58,600 nucleotides of DNA from Chara braunii. Taxonomy: Eukaryota; Streptophyta; Charophyceae; Charales; Characeae. Each line of letters begins with the position of its first letter. The first letter of the stretch is position 1. The notes beneath the pieces were generated by a model. It was not told where the DNA came from. It was given only the letters and a program-made list of their open reading frames with translations, and made no database searches. This document shows, one piece after another, positions 21,327 to 31,679 of this stretch. The position numbers and the translations under genes are program-made. Location of the stretch: NCBI GenBank assembly GCA_003427395.1, contig BFEA01000262.1, positions 1,341,376-1,399,975 on the forward strand, read 5' to 3'.

Positions 21327-22270
21327 TGGTCCCAAAACTCCCGACAAACATCCAAAACCTACTTGATCGGTTCCCAAAAGTTATGGTCGAAACACATGGA
21401 GTTCCCACGCGATCGGTCCGACACACCATCGAGTTGGTCGAAGGTGTTGTTCCTCCAAAGGGCTGTGTATACCGAATGGGATCCGACGAGTTGGAGAAAC
21501 TCCTGCAAGAGATTGATGAAATGATTGACAAGGGTTGGATCAAGTCTAGTGAGTCTAAACTTGGTGCCCCTATTTTGTTCGTCCCAAAGAAAGGAGGCAA
21601 GCTCCGCATGTGTATTGACTATCGCAGTTTAAACTACATCATAAGAAAGAACGCCTAGATGATTTGCTTGATGCTACAGGTGAGTGCAAGGTCTTCTCCA
21701 AGATCAATCTCAAGTCTGGCTATCACTAGATTGACGTCGATCCAACGAACCAGCACAAGACTGCATTCATAACACGTGATGGGCTTTACAAGTTTAAGTT
21801 ATACCCTTCGGTCTCACGAATGCACCAGCCACCTTTCAAAGCCTCATTGACAAGGTCCTCCGCTAACAGATTCGTCGGTTCGTGGTGGTATAACTTGATG
21901 ATATACTGATCTTTAGCAAATCCATGGAGGAACACATAAAGCACCTTGAGGAAGTGTTCACCATCCTCAAGAAGACGCAATTTCATCTCAACTTAGAGAA
22001 ATCTGCGTTTGGGAGGGATGGCATCATCTATCTTGGGCATCGGTTGTCTGTTGCAGGCCTAGAGCCTGAGGCAACCAAGGTGGAGGTCATGCGCAATTGG
22101 CCTCAGCCCGCGAACATCCGTGAACTGCGCTCTTTCATGCGCAATTGGCCTCAGCTCGCGAACATCCATGAATTGCGCTCTTTCTTTGGTCTCACGTCGT
22201 ACTACCGGAAGTTTGTGCCCCGGTTCTCTATTGTTGCTCGCCCGTTGTCCCGGTTAACAAGTAAGAACGT
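21314..22270 (+). pseudogene. pol: Reverse transcriptase domain (chromovirus)
   Basis: RNA-dependent DNA polymerase of the 8.2-25.7 kb element. Clear gypsy RT landmarks in order: LLQEIDEMIDKGWIKSSESK, GAPILFVPKKGGKLRMCIDY with RSLNYII, VFSKINLKSGYH, TAFITRDGLYKFKLYP, FGLTNAPATFQSLIDKVL, LDDILIFSKSMEEH, FGLTSYYRKFV. Damage: TAG at about 21657, another TAG after GYH, a frameshift in the PFGLTNAP region, and TAA at 21891 replacing the Tyr of the catalytic YLDD. A 51-bp in-frame tandem duplication (MRNWPQPANIRELRSF / MRNWPQLANIHELRSF) lies at about 22088-22190. The family assignment is firm; activity is impossible. Confidence 0.9.
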
Positions 22271-22740
22271 TCCCTACACTTGGGATACCACATGTGAGGA
22301 CGCCTTTCAAGCCTTGAAAGAGGCTTTCGTGAGTTACCCTGTACTCCGCATTGCGGATTCCAAACTGACATTCGTAGTTACTACGGATGCAAGCCAGTAT
22401 GGAATTGGCGCAGTGCTGCAGCAAGATGCAGTGATGGCTTGCCGCCGCTCGGATACTACAGCAAACGCATGCCCAACGAAATAGTCGCTACTTCCACCTA
22501 CATGCCTGAGCTCTATGCGTTGCGCATGGCTTTGGACCATTGGAAGCACTATCCTTTAGGACGTCACTTCAAAGTCTTTTCAGATCATGAGACTTTGAAG
22601 TGGATCAAAGAACAAATTACCCTGTCCCCTACATTACTCGACGGGTTCCATGAAATCGACATTTTTTACTTTCGAGAAGACACAAAAAGGGTTGTTATAA
22701 TCGAGTTGTTGATGCATTGTCTCGCCACCCAGAGTACATG
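22271..22740 (+). pseudogene. pol: RNase H domain (chromovirus)
   Basis: Follows RT: FQALKEAFVSYPVLRIADSK, FVVTTDASQYGIGAVLQQD (the first catalytic Asp lies in TTDAS), a frameshift near 22435, then LGYYSKRMPNEIV, YMPELYALRMALDHWKHYPL, FKVFSDHETLKWIKEQ and, after a second shift, DALSRHPEY. It would degrade the RNA strand of the RNA-DNA hybrid during reverse transcription. Domain order and motifs match gypsy Pol. Confidence 0.85.
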
Positions 22741-22924
22741 ACTTGCCTTGTGAATTCCTACGACCTCCGGAAGAAACTGAAGGAGGAGATCGTAGAGCAC
22801 ACTGCCAAGGATCCGGACCTTAGTCCCATCCTTCAGCAGTTGCAAGCTGACCCCAACAGTCAGCCCGATTTTCACGAGTATGGAGGACTGATTTTCCGTC
22901 GCTACGGGAATCACGACCGGTTGT

Positions 22925-23721
22925 GTGCCCGACCATGAGCCTCTTCGCACACACTTTCTGGATTTGGCTCATGGCCGGAGTGGGCACTTCTACATGGCAA
23001 AGATTTGCGGAAACCTATTGAGACAGTTTGATTGGCCTGGCATGAAGGGATCTGCTGAAAAGTTTGTAGCTGAATGTCAAGTTTGTCAACGAATCAAACC
23101 ATCTAGACAAAAGCCCATAGGCCTACTTACACCCCTTCCAATTCCCGATGGTCCCGGGGAGTCTGTCTCTATCGACTTCACCGACATAGGAAAGATTAGT
23201 AAGAACGGCTATTCACAAGTCATGGTGGTTGTTGATCGCTTCTCTAAATTTCTTAATCTGATTCCTTTGCCATCTCATGCTCCAACCGAATTGGTGATTC
23301 GTGAGTTCAAACAAAAATTCTGCAGTTCTGAACCCCGAAAACTCTCGTGAGTAATCGAGACCCGCGCTTCATCAGTACTGAATGGAAAGACTTCACATCC
23401 CAACTCCCTGCCCCCCGGCTATGCATGACATCTGGCCGACACCCCGAAGCCAACAGTTTGGATGACGAAATCAACCACACTATGTTCCAACTTCTCCGCG
23501 CTTTAATCATTCCGGATAGGGAAACATGGGATGAAGAGTTGTATTTCGTTAAGGGATTGTACAACAACTCCACCGGCATGACACCAAACAGGCTGCATTA
23601 CGGTTGCCAGACTCGTAATCCGCTCTCCTACCTATCCCCTGAGCAGCCAACTGGTTTAACACCCGGCAGGCCTGGCTTCAGGGCCAAGTACGCTTGCTCA
23701 AAGTTGCCATTGCAGCAATGA
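22925..23721 (+). pseudogene. pol: Integrase: zinc-binding and catalytic core
   Basis: The HHCC region reads HGRSGHFYMAKICGNLLRQF ... ECQVCQRIK. In the catalytic core the first Asp is in SVSIDFTDIG, followed by VMVVVDRFSKFLNLIPLPSH. The second Asp is in NRDPRFISTEW after a frameshift/deletion at about 23330-23350. The Glu position falls in DDEINHTM, where the usual QTDGQTERVN is replaced by EANSLDDEIN. Then come LPALIIPDRETWDEEL-like and YNNSTGMTPNRLHYG parts. The core inserts cDNA into the genome; it is broken here. Confidence 0.85.
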
Positions 23722-24341
23722 CCAAGCGACAGCACGCCATGATCCATCATGCAAACAAGAAGCGTCGACCTTCAGATATTGAGGTGGGAAAGTATATCTG
23801 GGTCAAGATGTTTGAATTTTCAGAAGAAGAGGGAGTCTCACACAAACTTCTCCCACTCTATTATGGTTCGTGGGAAGTTCTGGATGTGATTGGCGAAGAT
23901 AGCTTTGGCCCTTCATACGTAGTTGCTGTGTCACCTCATCTGCGCACATATCCCGTTTTTCATGCATCGAAACTATATCTCCATTGTGATGCTAAATCGT
24001 TCGATTACCGTGAAGACATGATTCCTTGTGCAATCAATGGCAGACATGAGATAGACAGAATTAAACAGCACGTAGGGAAGGGACGCAACAAGGAGTAACA
24101 GGTTCATTTCATGTATCACCCATTGGATGATCTATACTGGATTTCCAAGCACGAACTGCTGCGCAGCGCACCACGCGTTGTTAAAGCCTACGAGCGACAA
24201 ATCGCCTCTAAAGATGCACCTAAAATCTCTGCCAAGCTCACTGCAACAGAGTATTCTCGAAATCTCTTTGCCTTGTTTTCCTACGATGCGTTTGTCGGGG
24301 ACTCAGAATCAGTCACTCGCTCGAAGGGACCTCGCTCTTGA
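23694..24341 (+). pseudogene. pol: Integrase C-terminus with chromodomain-like tail
   Basis: VGKYIWVKMFEFSEEEGVSH, KLLPLYYGSWEVLDVIGED and YPVFHASKLYLH are the standard gypsy integrase C-terminal (GPY/F-like) block. Next come HEIDRIKQHVGKGRNKE, an in-frame TAA at 24096-24098, and, still in frame, QVHFMYHPLDDLYWISKHEL. Together these have the length and the Trp/acidic pattern of a chromodomain, which in chromoviruses directs integration to chromatin marks. The frame ends ...SKGPRS directly before the polypurine tract. Confidence 0.75.
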
Positions 24342-24352
24342 AGGGGGCGTAG
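24341..24352 (+). promoter_or_regulatory. Polypurine tract
   Basis: AAGGGGGCGTAG immediately upstream of the 3' LTR start TGTGATGACC; it would prime plus-strand DNA synthesis. Confidence 0.65.
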
Positions 24353-25706
24353 TGTGATGACCCGACCAAACATGGACTGAAACACACGGCCGATTTCTAA
24401 GTTTTGCTCATAAACTGAATGCCTTGCTGAGTTTCCTGCTTGCTACCAAGTTTTCTAAGTCTGTGTGTGTGCACACTTGCTAGACTGCATGTCTGTCTGA
24501 GTGCTGGTTGGCTTGAGGCTGTGTGTGGCCCACAAGGGCACTTGTTCGTTCGTTGGGCCCTCAGGGCCGGTACTTACCGTGGCTGTGGCATCGAGGATTG
24601 CAGCGGGGGGAAAACACTGAAGTGGTGGGGTAAGAGGCCCCCAGCACTTGAAGGAGAGGGGAAACACTCAAGTAGCAAGTAGGTCGGTACCACACCCTGA
24701 AGCGGTAGATGTGCCGGGTACTGGAGAGGCCGAGAAGAAGAAGACAAAAGTGACATTTTTAGAGGCCCAGTAGTTGTAGGCTAGGTCTAGGGGGGTGCCA
24801 GTCTGAGTCTAGGGCCTGTACGGGCAATATCAGAGTCTGCAATGATGTTTCCCTCCGAAAGGGAGGAGGTACTGGTTGCTTGGAAGGCCGAGCGGCCTGG
24901 AAGTCACCGCCCAAGAGGCAAGCAGGCCGCTATATCTCCAGGCCGGGCGAAGAGCCCAGCCTCATTGTCGGTGTGCAAGTTTGGCGACACAGTGGTTGGA
25001 GCGCTGGCTAGAGCAGCGCTGCTGGGGAAGAAACAAGGAGTTGTGGGAGGCAGAAGGCCAGGAAGGGAGAGGAGGAGGAGCGGCAGAGGTACTTACCTGG
25101 CTATGGTGGCAGCCATCTTCATCACCTTGGCGGGCACTGCAGCATGGAGACCCCAGCTGCGGAGAGCTACACCAACAAGCTTCGAGGCAGAGTCAGGCAT
25201 GGCGGCCTGAGCTAGAGCAGTCATAGCTGCTTTGCGTTGTCCTTTGCACAGCAGGGAAAGGCCAAGTTGTCCGCCATAGCCTCAGCCTATGAGAGTGAAT
25301 AGTGAGGGAGGCGACCATGGCTAGGGTGGACCTTAAGTGATACCTGCAGTAGAAGATGGATTCGGACATTGATTCTGGTTCAGCCATTCAACATTGTACT
25401 ATTATTTCTTGTGTGAATAAGAGAGGAGGAGATAAGGAGGAAGAGAGTGTTGGTCGAAGAGGAAGAGCTTTGTCATTGGTCCATGCTGGTGTACATCATC
25501 TTCTTCTTTCTTTCTTCTTCTTCTTCTTCTTCTTACCCTCTCTCTCCTCTCAAGTTCATTCATTTCTTTCTGTGTACATCATCTTCTTCTTTCTTTCTTC
25601 TTCTTCTTCTTCTTCTTACCCTCTCTCTCCTCTCAAGTTCATTCATTTCTTTCTGCAATTGGACGGCATTATACTATCTGATGAATGTGTATCTCGAAAT
25701 TGGCCA
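24353..25706 (+). repeat. 3' LTR
   Basis: Pairs with 8172-9260. It keeps the ~190-bp segment missing in the 5' LTR and has its own tandem duplication of about 80 bp (tgtacatcatcttcttcttt... to ...cattcatttctttc) at about 25490-25655. Confidence 0.9.
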
Positions 25707-26461
25707 GGATCATAACAGCTTTGGAAATTGGAGCACCGCCGCTCATGAAACCAAGCACATGTAAACAACGAAAAGTATGTCACAACCACAAGGTAGCAGC
25801 AACACGCGTCCCAATGAAGCCTTCACTGTTAACTCCCAAGGTCCTTGAAAGTGATTCACTGATAATATATCGACGATTTGACTGCACCTTCTTCAACACT
25901 CTGATCTTGATACATCACTACAAGAAGCTGCAGTACTCTTATCCCAATGCCCCACCAAATATGTCGTCCAACACCTTTCAACATGACGAGCACATTTCCT
26001 GAACCAAATGGAGAAAGGAGCAGGCCTGAGCACAAGGAAACCGTTCTTGTTGCCTTTGTTTTGCGATTTTATTTTGTTTTTGCGTCCCCATAGTCCTCTT
26101 TCTGTTCAATTTTCCTTTCAACTGTACCTCTATTGTGCGAGGACTCCGAGGAGTGCCACATTTCTATGGCTGAGAGCAGAGTACTCAAATACACCATCTG
26201 AGAGCGGAGTACTCAAAACAGGGAGGAGAGATTAGGTGATAGGATTATGCCAAACTTCAATCTACTCCAGGTGTGAGCCTCCCCCGTTGGTCTATTTGAC
26301 CACCCGCACCAAACTAATTGATGAAACCAAGAAAAGCATATGGCAATCGCATCGCTCTTCTGCCCTGATCCCATGCAACTATCGGCTTGAAAATGAGCCG
26401 GTGTACAATGATATTTCACTGGCTGCAGTCGTGCACCAGCTCTCCTTCTTGTGCAATACAT
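25707..26461. other. No gene seen
   Basis: Flanking DNA of the chromovirus. gagagcagagtactcaaa(t/a)ac occurs twice near 26165-26220. No coding or structural signature. Confidence 0.4.
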
Positions 26462-26680
26462 TATGCAACCCAGCTCCCCAGCCTGCTCGGCCTGTTGAAT
26501 GAAAATCACAGTGAGGTTGCTGCCATGCTCACTACTTTTGATTAACTACATATTTTCCTGGGCCAATCCATAAATCCCAGATCTGGCAGTCCGAAAAGGT
26601 CCATGCTGTATGCTCACTGAACAGAAACTCCACCTACAGCTCCTAGGTTCAGATTGCAGAGGCAGCTGTGTTGCATACCA
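26462..26680. repeat. Dispersed repeat C, copy 1
   Basis: Matches 31690-31925 in order: tgctcggcctgttgaatgaaaat, ctcactactt, gaacagaaactc(c/g)acctacag and ctcctaggtt. Minus-strand frames share VEFLF(S/A)EHT, so the pair may come from a coding sequence of unknown family. Confidence 0.6.
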
Positions 26681-27644
26681 GAGCTTGCATTGTCAGGGCT
26701 AATTAGTGTCATAGACACAACGGACTGCAATTACGAGACCAAAATCTCAGACTACTGTACAGATATACTCAAAATCTTCAGCTTTAACAATGTTTTCCTC
26801 TCTTCCTGGGGCCCCTTATCTTCATCTTTAACAATGTTTTCCCCTCTTCCTGGGGGCCTCTCTCATATGCTGCAACAATCCAATAAGTATCCATAAGAGC
26901 AGCTCTGTCTATCCACTCGTTTTCCTCCTCCTCCTGAGAAGACAAACTCTCCTCTGTGGATCTTGCCTGGATTCCTCTTTAGTCCTGCTGCTAGCACATA
27001 CCAGTGACAAAAAATATTCTTTACATCCGCCCTACCATACATGGTAGGAGGGTGCATGTCCCCGTCTTCCTTCTAACTCCGATGGTGTTTATGGCATTAA
27101 TCAGGAGGCACAGAAGTGACAGAACGCAGGGCAAGTTCTCTGATGACGTGTCCCGTCATGTCAATCAGATATGACAGCTGGTCTGGCTCATCTCCAGCCT
27201 CCTCTAAACCACCAGTACCTTCCCAAGCACTCCTCCGAACCTTTTCTTTTGCAAGCCAGCAAACCTCTTTGTTTGCTGTTGATGCAGCTGCTGAAAAGCA
27301 AAAATACAGCGGGTCCTTCACTGCAGGGGACCAGTATTCCAACATGGAGTCTTCTGTTTTTTTTCTTCCCTTGTTTTTTTTTTCTTTTTTTTTTTCCCAA
27401 AAATTCGGTTCCTTTTCTTTTTTTTTTTTGGTTCCCTATTGTTCTCCCCAATGCACGGCCGCCACTACAAGAAGGGGCCTCGGCGCCTCGCTCAACCACA
27501 CACCACCTGCATTCCCGTGTCTGTTCCTGCCCCAAGGCCGTCTTTTGATTTGGGCCTCAGGTGTATGCTAATATCCTCTATATCGGGTCTCCTACCAGCA
27601 GGTCCAGCACATTATTCATTTCATTTCTCTTTCGGAGAGAGGAC
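26681..27644. other. No gene seen; T-rich tract
   Basis: aaaatcttcagctttaacaatgttttcc is partly duplicated at 26770-26840. Poly-T/TTCC tracts at 27350-27430. 27205-27216 (taaaccaccagtacc) equals the foldback-family terminal motif. Confidence 0.4.
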
Positions 27645-27765
27645 GGGCCTCACTACACTACTCTCCACATGCCCAGAAGGCAAAAATATGGCGATGGATC
27701 TCTCCTTGTTCAAGCGGAAGATTCATTCTCATTTTGCACGTTTCATGAGTAGTGGAGCCAGGCCC
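27645..27765. mobile_element. MITE-A, complete copy (121 bp)
   Basis: Starts GGGCCTCACTACACTACTC and ends with the inverted form (gagtagtggagccaggccc). The core gcggaagattcattctcatt lies in minus orientation. Confidence 0.7.
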
Positions 27766-28921
27766 TAAGTCAGTGAGGCGCATTCCATGAGCAGTCTCGA
27801 AGCACCTGACAACTGCAAGGACTGAGCCCTCACGGGGCCCTAACAGACATGCAAGTGTTCTCGGCTGGGGGCCCCAGCAAGCCTTCTGCCCGCCCTAAGT
27901 GAAGGCGGGCCTGAATATCCACAAGAGGCCTATTTTTGACATTTTTCATATGTGGGTACACAGACAGTTGCACCACGCCAGTTGGTTGCAGGGAAACGTG
28001 AGCCTCCAGGCTCTTTCCAGAAAACAAGGACTGCGCTGTACTGTTGAACCCAGGGTCGGGTGGCTGCGGCCTGGGCACACGGAGCGTGAGGCCGACACAT
28101 CACGCAGCAGCCACGAACGAATAAGAAAGCAGCATTGTCATCGCACAATCTCCGCGAGCCAATGAGAATGTGGCCAACCCTTGGAGCCTGGGAGGCTACC
28201 TACACGTGCCCAACCGAAATGGGTCCAGGCCCTTAACTGTAGAAGTGGGCCTGGGGGCTGAGACTGCAGTGGCAGTCCAGCCTGACTGGAAGCTACTGGC
28301 AACTTCCCCAGCCAGGCCCAGGCAGGGGCATTCTGGCCTTGGCAGGCCATGCGGACACACTGCTGCGTTGCTGTGCTAGCATCTGCATGGGCCTGCAGGT
28401 CGGACGAGCGCACAGGCGCAGAGGTGAGGGGCGCTGCAAGGGCACAGCAGCCATAGCTGGGCTGCAGGAGCACAAGTCAGGTGATGGCGAAGGTGGTCTT
28501 CGGGTAGGAGGCGCATGCTGTGGGGAGACGAGGGGTGATGACGAGAGGAGAGAGAATGTACCTGGTGTATGCTGGTGATCGGCATTGGTCTTAATGTCAC
28601 GCACATTGGTCTTCGACTTCAGAGTGATCCGGTTCCGAGATCGTAGATAGGTTAGATAGGCTAGGCACTGGGCGCCAGACAGTAAGTGCGGCATTGGATA
28701 CAGTGTTGGTGTGACCTGAGAGTGGCAACATTGACATTCGAGTTCATTGTATTGCTCTTATTTGGAAGGTCGGTGCATTGCACTCTCTGCTTGGTTCATG
28801 ACTATCTGAGCTACTTCGTGATTTTGCAACTTGGATTTCTGTCTATCGCTCTCGCTCATATTCCTTGCACAACTCATGCACAAAGGACAAAATGTATCCA
28901 GCTGTATATTTTTCTTTTTTT
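27766..28921. other. No gene seen
   Basis: GC-rich to about 28500, with overlapping open frames on both strands of biased composition and no recognisable domain. 28690-28920 is ordinary AT-richer sequence. Confidence 0.4.
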
Positions 28922-29020
28922 CTGAATTTAGACCGTTTCTCGATTTATGCATGTCATCCTTGCTGAGGGCCATACTAATATTCTCTGTATTGGGCCATCT
29001 TTCACGGGAATGTTCATTCC
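28922..29020 (-). pseudogene. U6 snRNA-derived sequence 1
   Basis: U6 pairs with U4/U2 and forms the spliceosome active site. On the minus strand AATACAGAGAATATTAGTAT, then GGCCCTCAGCAAGGATGACA, then TGCATAAATCGAGAAACGGT match U6 from the ACAGAGA box through the internal stem-loop to the 3' tail. The catalytic AGC triad reads AGT. The 5' part is diverged, but ggaatgaacattcc keeps a hairpin where U6 has its 5' stem-loop. There is no TATA/USE-type promoter upstream. The tail ends in an A-rich run rather than T-rich terminator. Probably a retrocopy or a U6-derived repeat rather than a working gene. Confidence 0.75.
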
Positions 29021-29139
29021 TTTTTCTTTTGTTTCGGATAGTAACGCCAAAAGGACATTCGACAATCAGCCTCGCTGCTGTTACCACATGCACAAACGAC
29101 AAAGCCTCGTGCCGTACCTTCCATTTCATTTTATTCTTT

Positions 29140-29205
29140 AGTCATCCTTGCTAGAGGCCATACTGATCTTCTCTGTATCTGTCCAGTTTCAAGGAGAGCA
29201 TTCAT
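29140..29205 (-). pseudogene. U6 snRNA-derived sequence 2
   Basis: On the minus strand GGACAGATACAGAGAAGATC, then AGTATGGCCTCTAGCAAGGA, then TGAC match U6 from just before the ACAGAGA box through the internal stem-loop. Similarity stops after TGAC. The AGC triad is again AGT, and the loop region again reads AGCAAGG. Flanks are unlike those of copy 1. Confidence 0.7.
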
Positions 29206-29574
29206 TGAATAGTTCTGTTTTTGGGGAATCGCACGGGACAGTCAGGAGAGCTGCCGCATTTCAAAAATTGCAACCCACCTCCCCCGCCACTTCAAGGGCA
29301 ACTTTGTTTCTTTTCACATTTTTCTTGTGCCTTTTTTTTTCCTTTTCGGCTCTAATTTTTCTTTTCTGTATTCTCTGGTCGCTCGTTCTCATTTTTGAAA
29401 CGAACGACCTCCAGACCAGTGTCGAGGCTCGATGGAGCCTTTACCATGCCTACCGATGTCTTCCATGAATTCAGGAAGAGCAAAAACTTTGGCTGGCTAG
29501 GGTACTGGTGGTTTAACACGCCTCTCACAAAAGTCACAACCCATAACATTTTGGCAGCAGTTTCCCAATGACAT
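29206..29574. other. No gene seen; foldback end motif at 29503-29517
   Basis: T-rich to 29390. gtactggtggtttaa at 29503-29517 is the right-end motif of the foldback family. The nearest matching left end is at 27205. Confidence 0.4.
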
Positions 29575-30175
29575 GCCTTGCCTACGGGGAGAAATGGTCC
29601 ATGCTGATCCAGACAAGGTCTCCCTATCTGGACAGTGAAGGCATGCAATGTTCATTGGCATCTGCAGCCATGGACTCCTACGCCTGTCTTTTTCACAGTT
29701 CATCAGCAAACTGCTTGGTAAACTCCAATGTGGCAGGAGGATGCTTTGGCTGCTGCAAGTTGGGGATCAGAAATAAACTCCGGCGTCCATAGCTTCTACT
29801 TGAAATACATTCCGATTGATATTCTCGATATGGCAAGGTGGACTGAAAAGTATTATGCGCTCTCCTCCTTGGTCAACTTCTGATCCGAGTCAATCTGACA
29901 GCCCTGAGCAGATGGCCCACCAATTGCTGAAAGTTGCAGTTCATCCGCTCAGTCTGACCATCGCTCTGTGTGTGGTTGGCCGAACTCATGTTTGAGTGAA
30001 ATACCAGTGAAACGCAGTGTTTGCAGAGCAATTCTGCTAACTCCTCTCAATCCTGTTCCCCTCTTATCGGAACCAGCCTGGCAAACTTGAAGACGCAGAA
30101 ATCGTCTAGGCCTTGGCCTTGGGAAATCCGCCATATGCACTCTCTGGACTCCCCCTCCTGTCAATGTGTGCATCC
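29575..30175 (-). pseudogene. pol: Ty3/gypsy integrase relic
   Basis: The minus strand, in changing frames, reads GLDDFCVFKFARLVPI, then EELAELLCKH, then NMSSANHTQSDGQTERMNCN with FQQLVGHLL, and later GDLVWISMDHFS. The SANHTQSDGQTER part is the hallmark around the catalytic Glu of gypsy integrases. The segment with the second catalytic Asp is deleted (KHCVSLVFHS runs straight into NMSSAN), and at least four stops or shifts are present. No LTR or other domain was found next to it, so it is an isolated, old fragment. Confidence 0.75.
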
Positions 30176-30359
30176 TCTCACCTGCTCAGTCAATCCCCTG
30201 GTTTCACAGGGATGTCAGTGTGTTCAGATGCTGGATCCTCCACAGAGACTGGACCTGTTTTCCAGCAGGTGTTGCTCCCCACCCATAGATTCAAGAAACA
30301 AGGCAACCCGCTAGAAGGGAGTGCTTTTATCACCTCTCCTAGCGAAGGGACTGGTTTTC

Positions 30360-30730
30360 CTGTTAATTATGTATAAAAAAAAGGTTGTGATCTTTCCAGG
30401 GAAAATATCAGAAAAATGAAAAAAAAAATCATTCAACCATTAAATAATCGCCATGCCGATTCGTCGCAGTTTCCATTTTTGCCACTCTGTCATGTGTGAC
30501 CCAAAGGAAACAGAACGCCAACTTCAGTGATTTTTCACACTCAGAAGAATGCGTGAAAAACTCTCAAAATTGTGGGGCCCATAGATTTCATTGTTATCTT
30601 TCCAGGAAAAATATGGAAAACAAAATTAAATTTATTAAAAATGATTTCAACCGCAAAATAAATCGCGGTGGCCATTCTACGCATTTTCCATTTTTTTTCC
30701 ATTCAGCCAGTTCTCCACACTATGCAATCA
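30360..30730 (+). repeat. Two diverged direct repeats, ~200 bp apart
   Basis: atctttccagggaaaatatc...caaccattaaataatcgccatgcc...tttccatttttgcca near 30390 and atctttccaggaaaaatatgg...caaccgcaaaataaatcgcggtgg...ttttccatttttttt near 30596. AT-rich; no coding potential. Confidence 0.6.
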
Positions 30731-31319
30731 GACTTGACTTATTCAAACTTCTCTTGCACGTGAACAGCAATACAGCAAACTGGCGACATGCGCCCAAACA
30801 ATACTCAGAGATATCGCACCCAGATAAGAGTTCTCTTGTAGTTGGCTATGGCGACTGTGCGCCCAAACAACTCGCTGTTCACACTCTGGATCACCCTGGA
30901 TATCCCACACGCGATACTCAGCACACACACACAGTACACACACACTTCCCCTAAGCTACAGCTATGGCGGCTATGGCCGCTGCTACCCTACTGCTATGGC
31001 TACGGTATGTCACTCTCGCCCACTTTCCTCACACAAGCTGCTGAGGCAGCGCTTCCGCATGGCTTCCGCAGGAATGAATGAATGGCTGGACGCAGCCTCT
31101 TGATTTATACTTCTGCGCTGCGTTGGTCTGCCCTGTGTCCCTTGGCCCTTGGTGCACACAGTCCCAGACAGTACTTGCTGGACAGGACCGGACTGCCTAA
31201 CTGGGACTGTTGACTCAGCGAGGTGGCCTACCACCACTTGACCACTTGCCTCTGTTCAACGCAGGCTCACTCCGAAAGGCCACTTCTAGAAACCTCGGAC
31301 TTGGCCTTTCGGTACTGTA
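30731..31319. other. No gene seen
   Basis: A short (CA) tract lies at 30923-30945. From 31320 to about 31400 the unit cagctacgac(t/c)ttg(c/a)cccttcagg occurs two to three times. Confidence 0.4.
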
Positions 31320-31537
31320 GCAGCTACGACTTTGCCCCTTCAGGTAAGTAGCAGCTACGACCTTGACCCTTCAGGCGTCCTACAGCTACGACTTCGGAAC
31401 TGTCTAGACTCCTACCCTACAACTCTACAGTTCGATTCCCTTCTACCCTGTGACCTACGAAAACCTACCTACCACTGGCGGTCCTACAGGTCGCAGGTTC
31501 AAGTCTACGGGTTGACACTGGTACTGTACACAAATAA

Positions 31538-31625
31538 GACGGGGAACTAGGGATCGAGCCCTGGGATCTGCATTCGCTACTGCCAACTGGTGAATACCGT
31601 TTCAACTATACTACCGGTAGCCCTC
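31538..31625 (-). pseudogene. tRNA-like relic or SINE head
   Basis: The minus strand has TAGTATAGTTGAAACGG (A-box-like) and, about 40 bases on, GGGCTCGATCCC (B-box-like), with a plausible T-arm. Acceptor pairing and anticodon arm are poor, so not a functional tRNA. The D-loop wording resembles plant tRNA-Asp-type genes. Confidence 0.4.
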
Positions 31626-31679
31626 TTAAAATTGCGCTGTCGGTCCCCCAGGGGGTTTGACATCCGGGGGAGGGGCGGT

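Larger units (their letters stand above)
8172..25706 (+). mobile_element. Ty3/gypsy chromovirus, full length but inactivated
   Basis: Two LTRs share the start TGTGATGACCCGACCAAACA and the end CTCGAAATTGGCCA. They enclose, in order, gag with a CCHC knuckle, aspartic protease, reverse transcriptase, RNase H, integrase and a chromodomain-like tail ending just before a polypurine tract. Every coding segment has stops or frameshifts. A block of about 8.2 kb (13.1-21.3 kb) is inserted between protease and RT; without it the element would be about 9.3 kb, an ordinary size. The flanks (cgctt before, ggatc after) do not match, so no TSD is seen. The LTRs differ by point changes, a ~190-bp segment missing from the 5' LTR and a tandem duplication in the 3' LTR, so the insertion is old. 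Confidence 0.85.

Noticed and set aside
28138-28694. GC-rich frames on both strands as host genes
   Set aside because: Opposite-strand frames are equally open, composition is biased and no motif is present.
28922-29020. Functional U6 gene
   Set aside because: Altered AGC triad, diverged 5' half, no upstream USE/TATA promoter and no T-run terminator in the right place.
31538-31625. Functional tRNA gene
   Set aside because: A- and B-box-like words are present, but acceptor and anticodon stems do not pair well.
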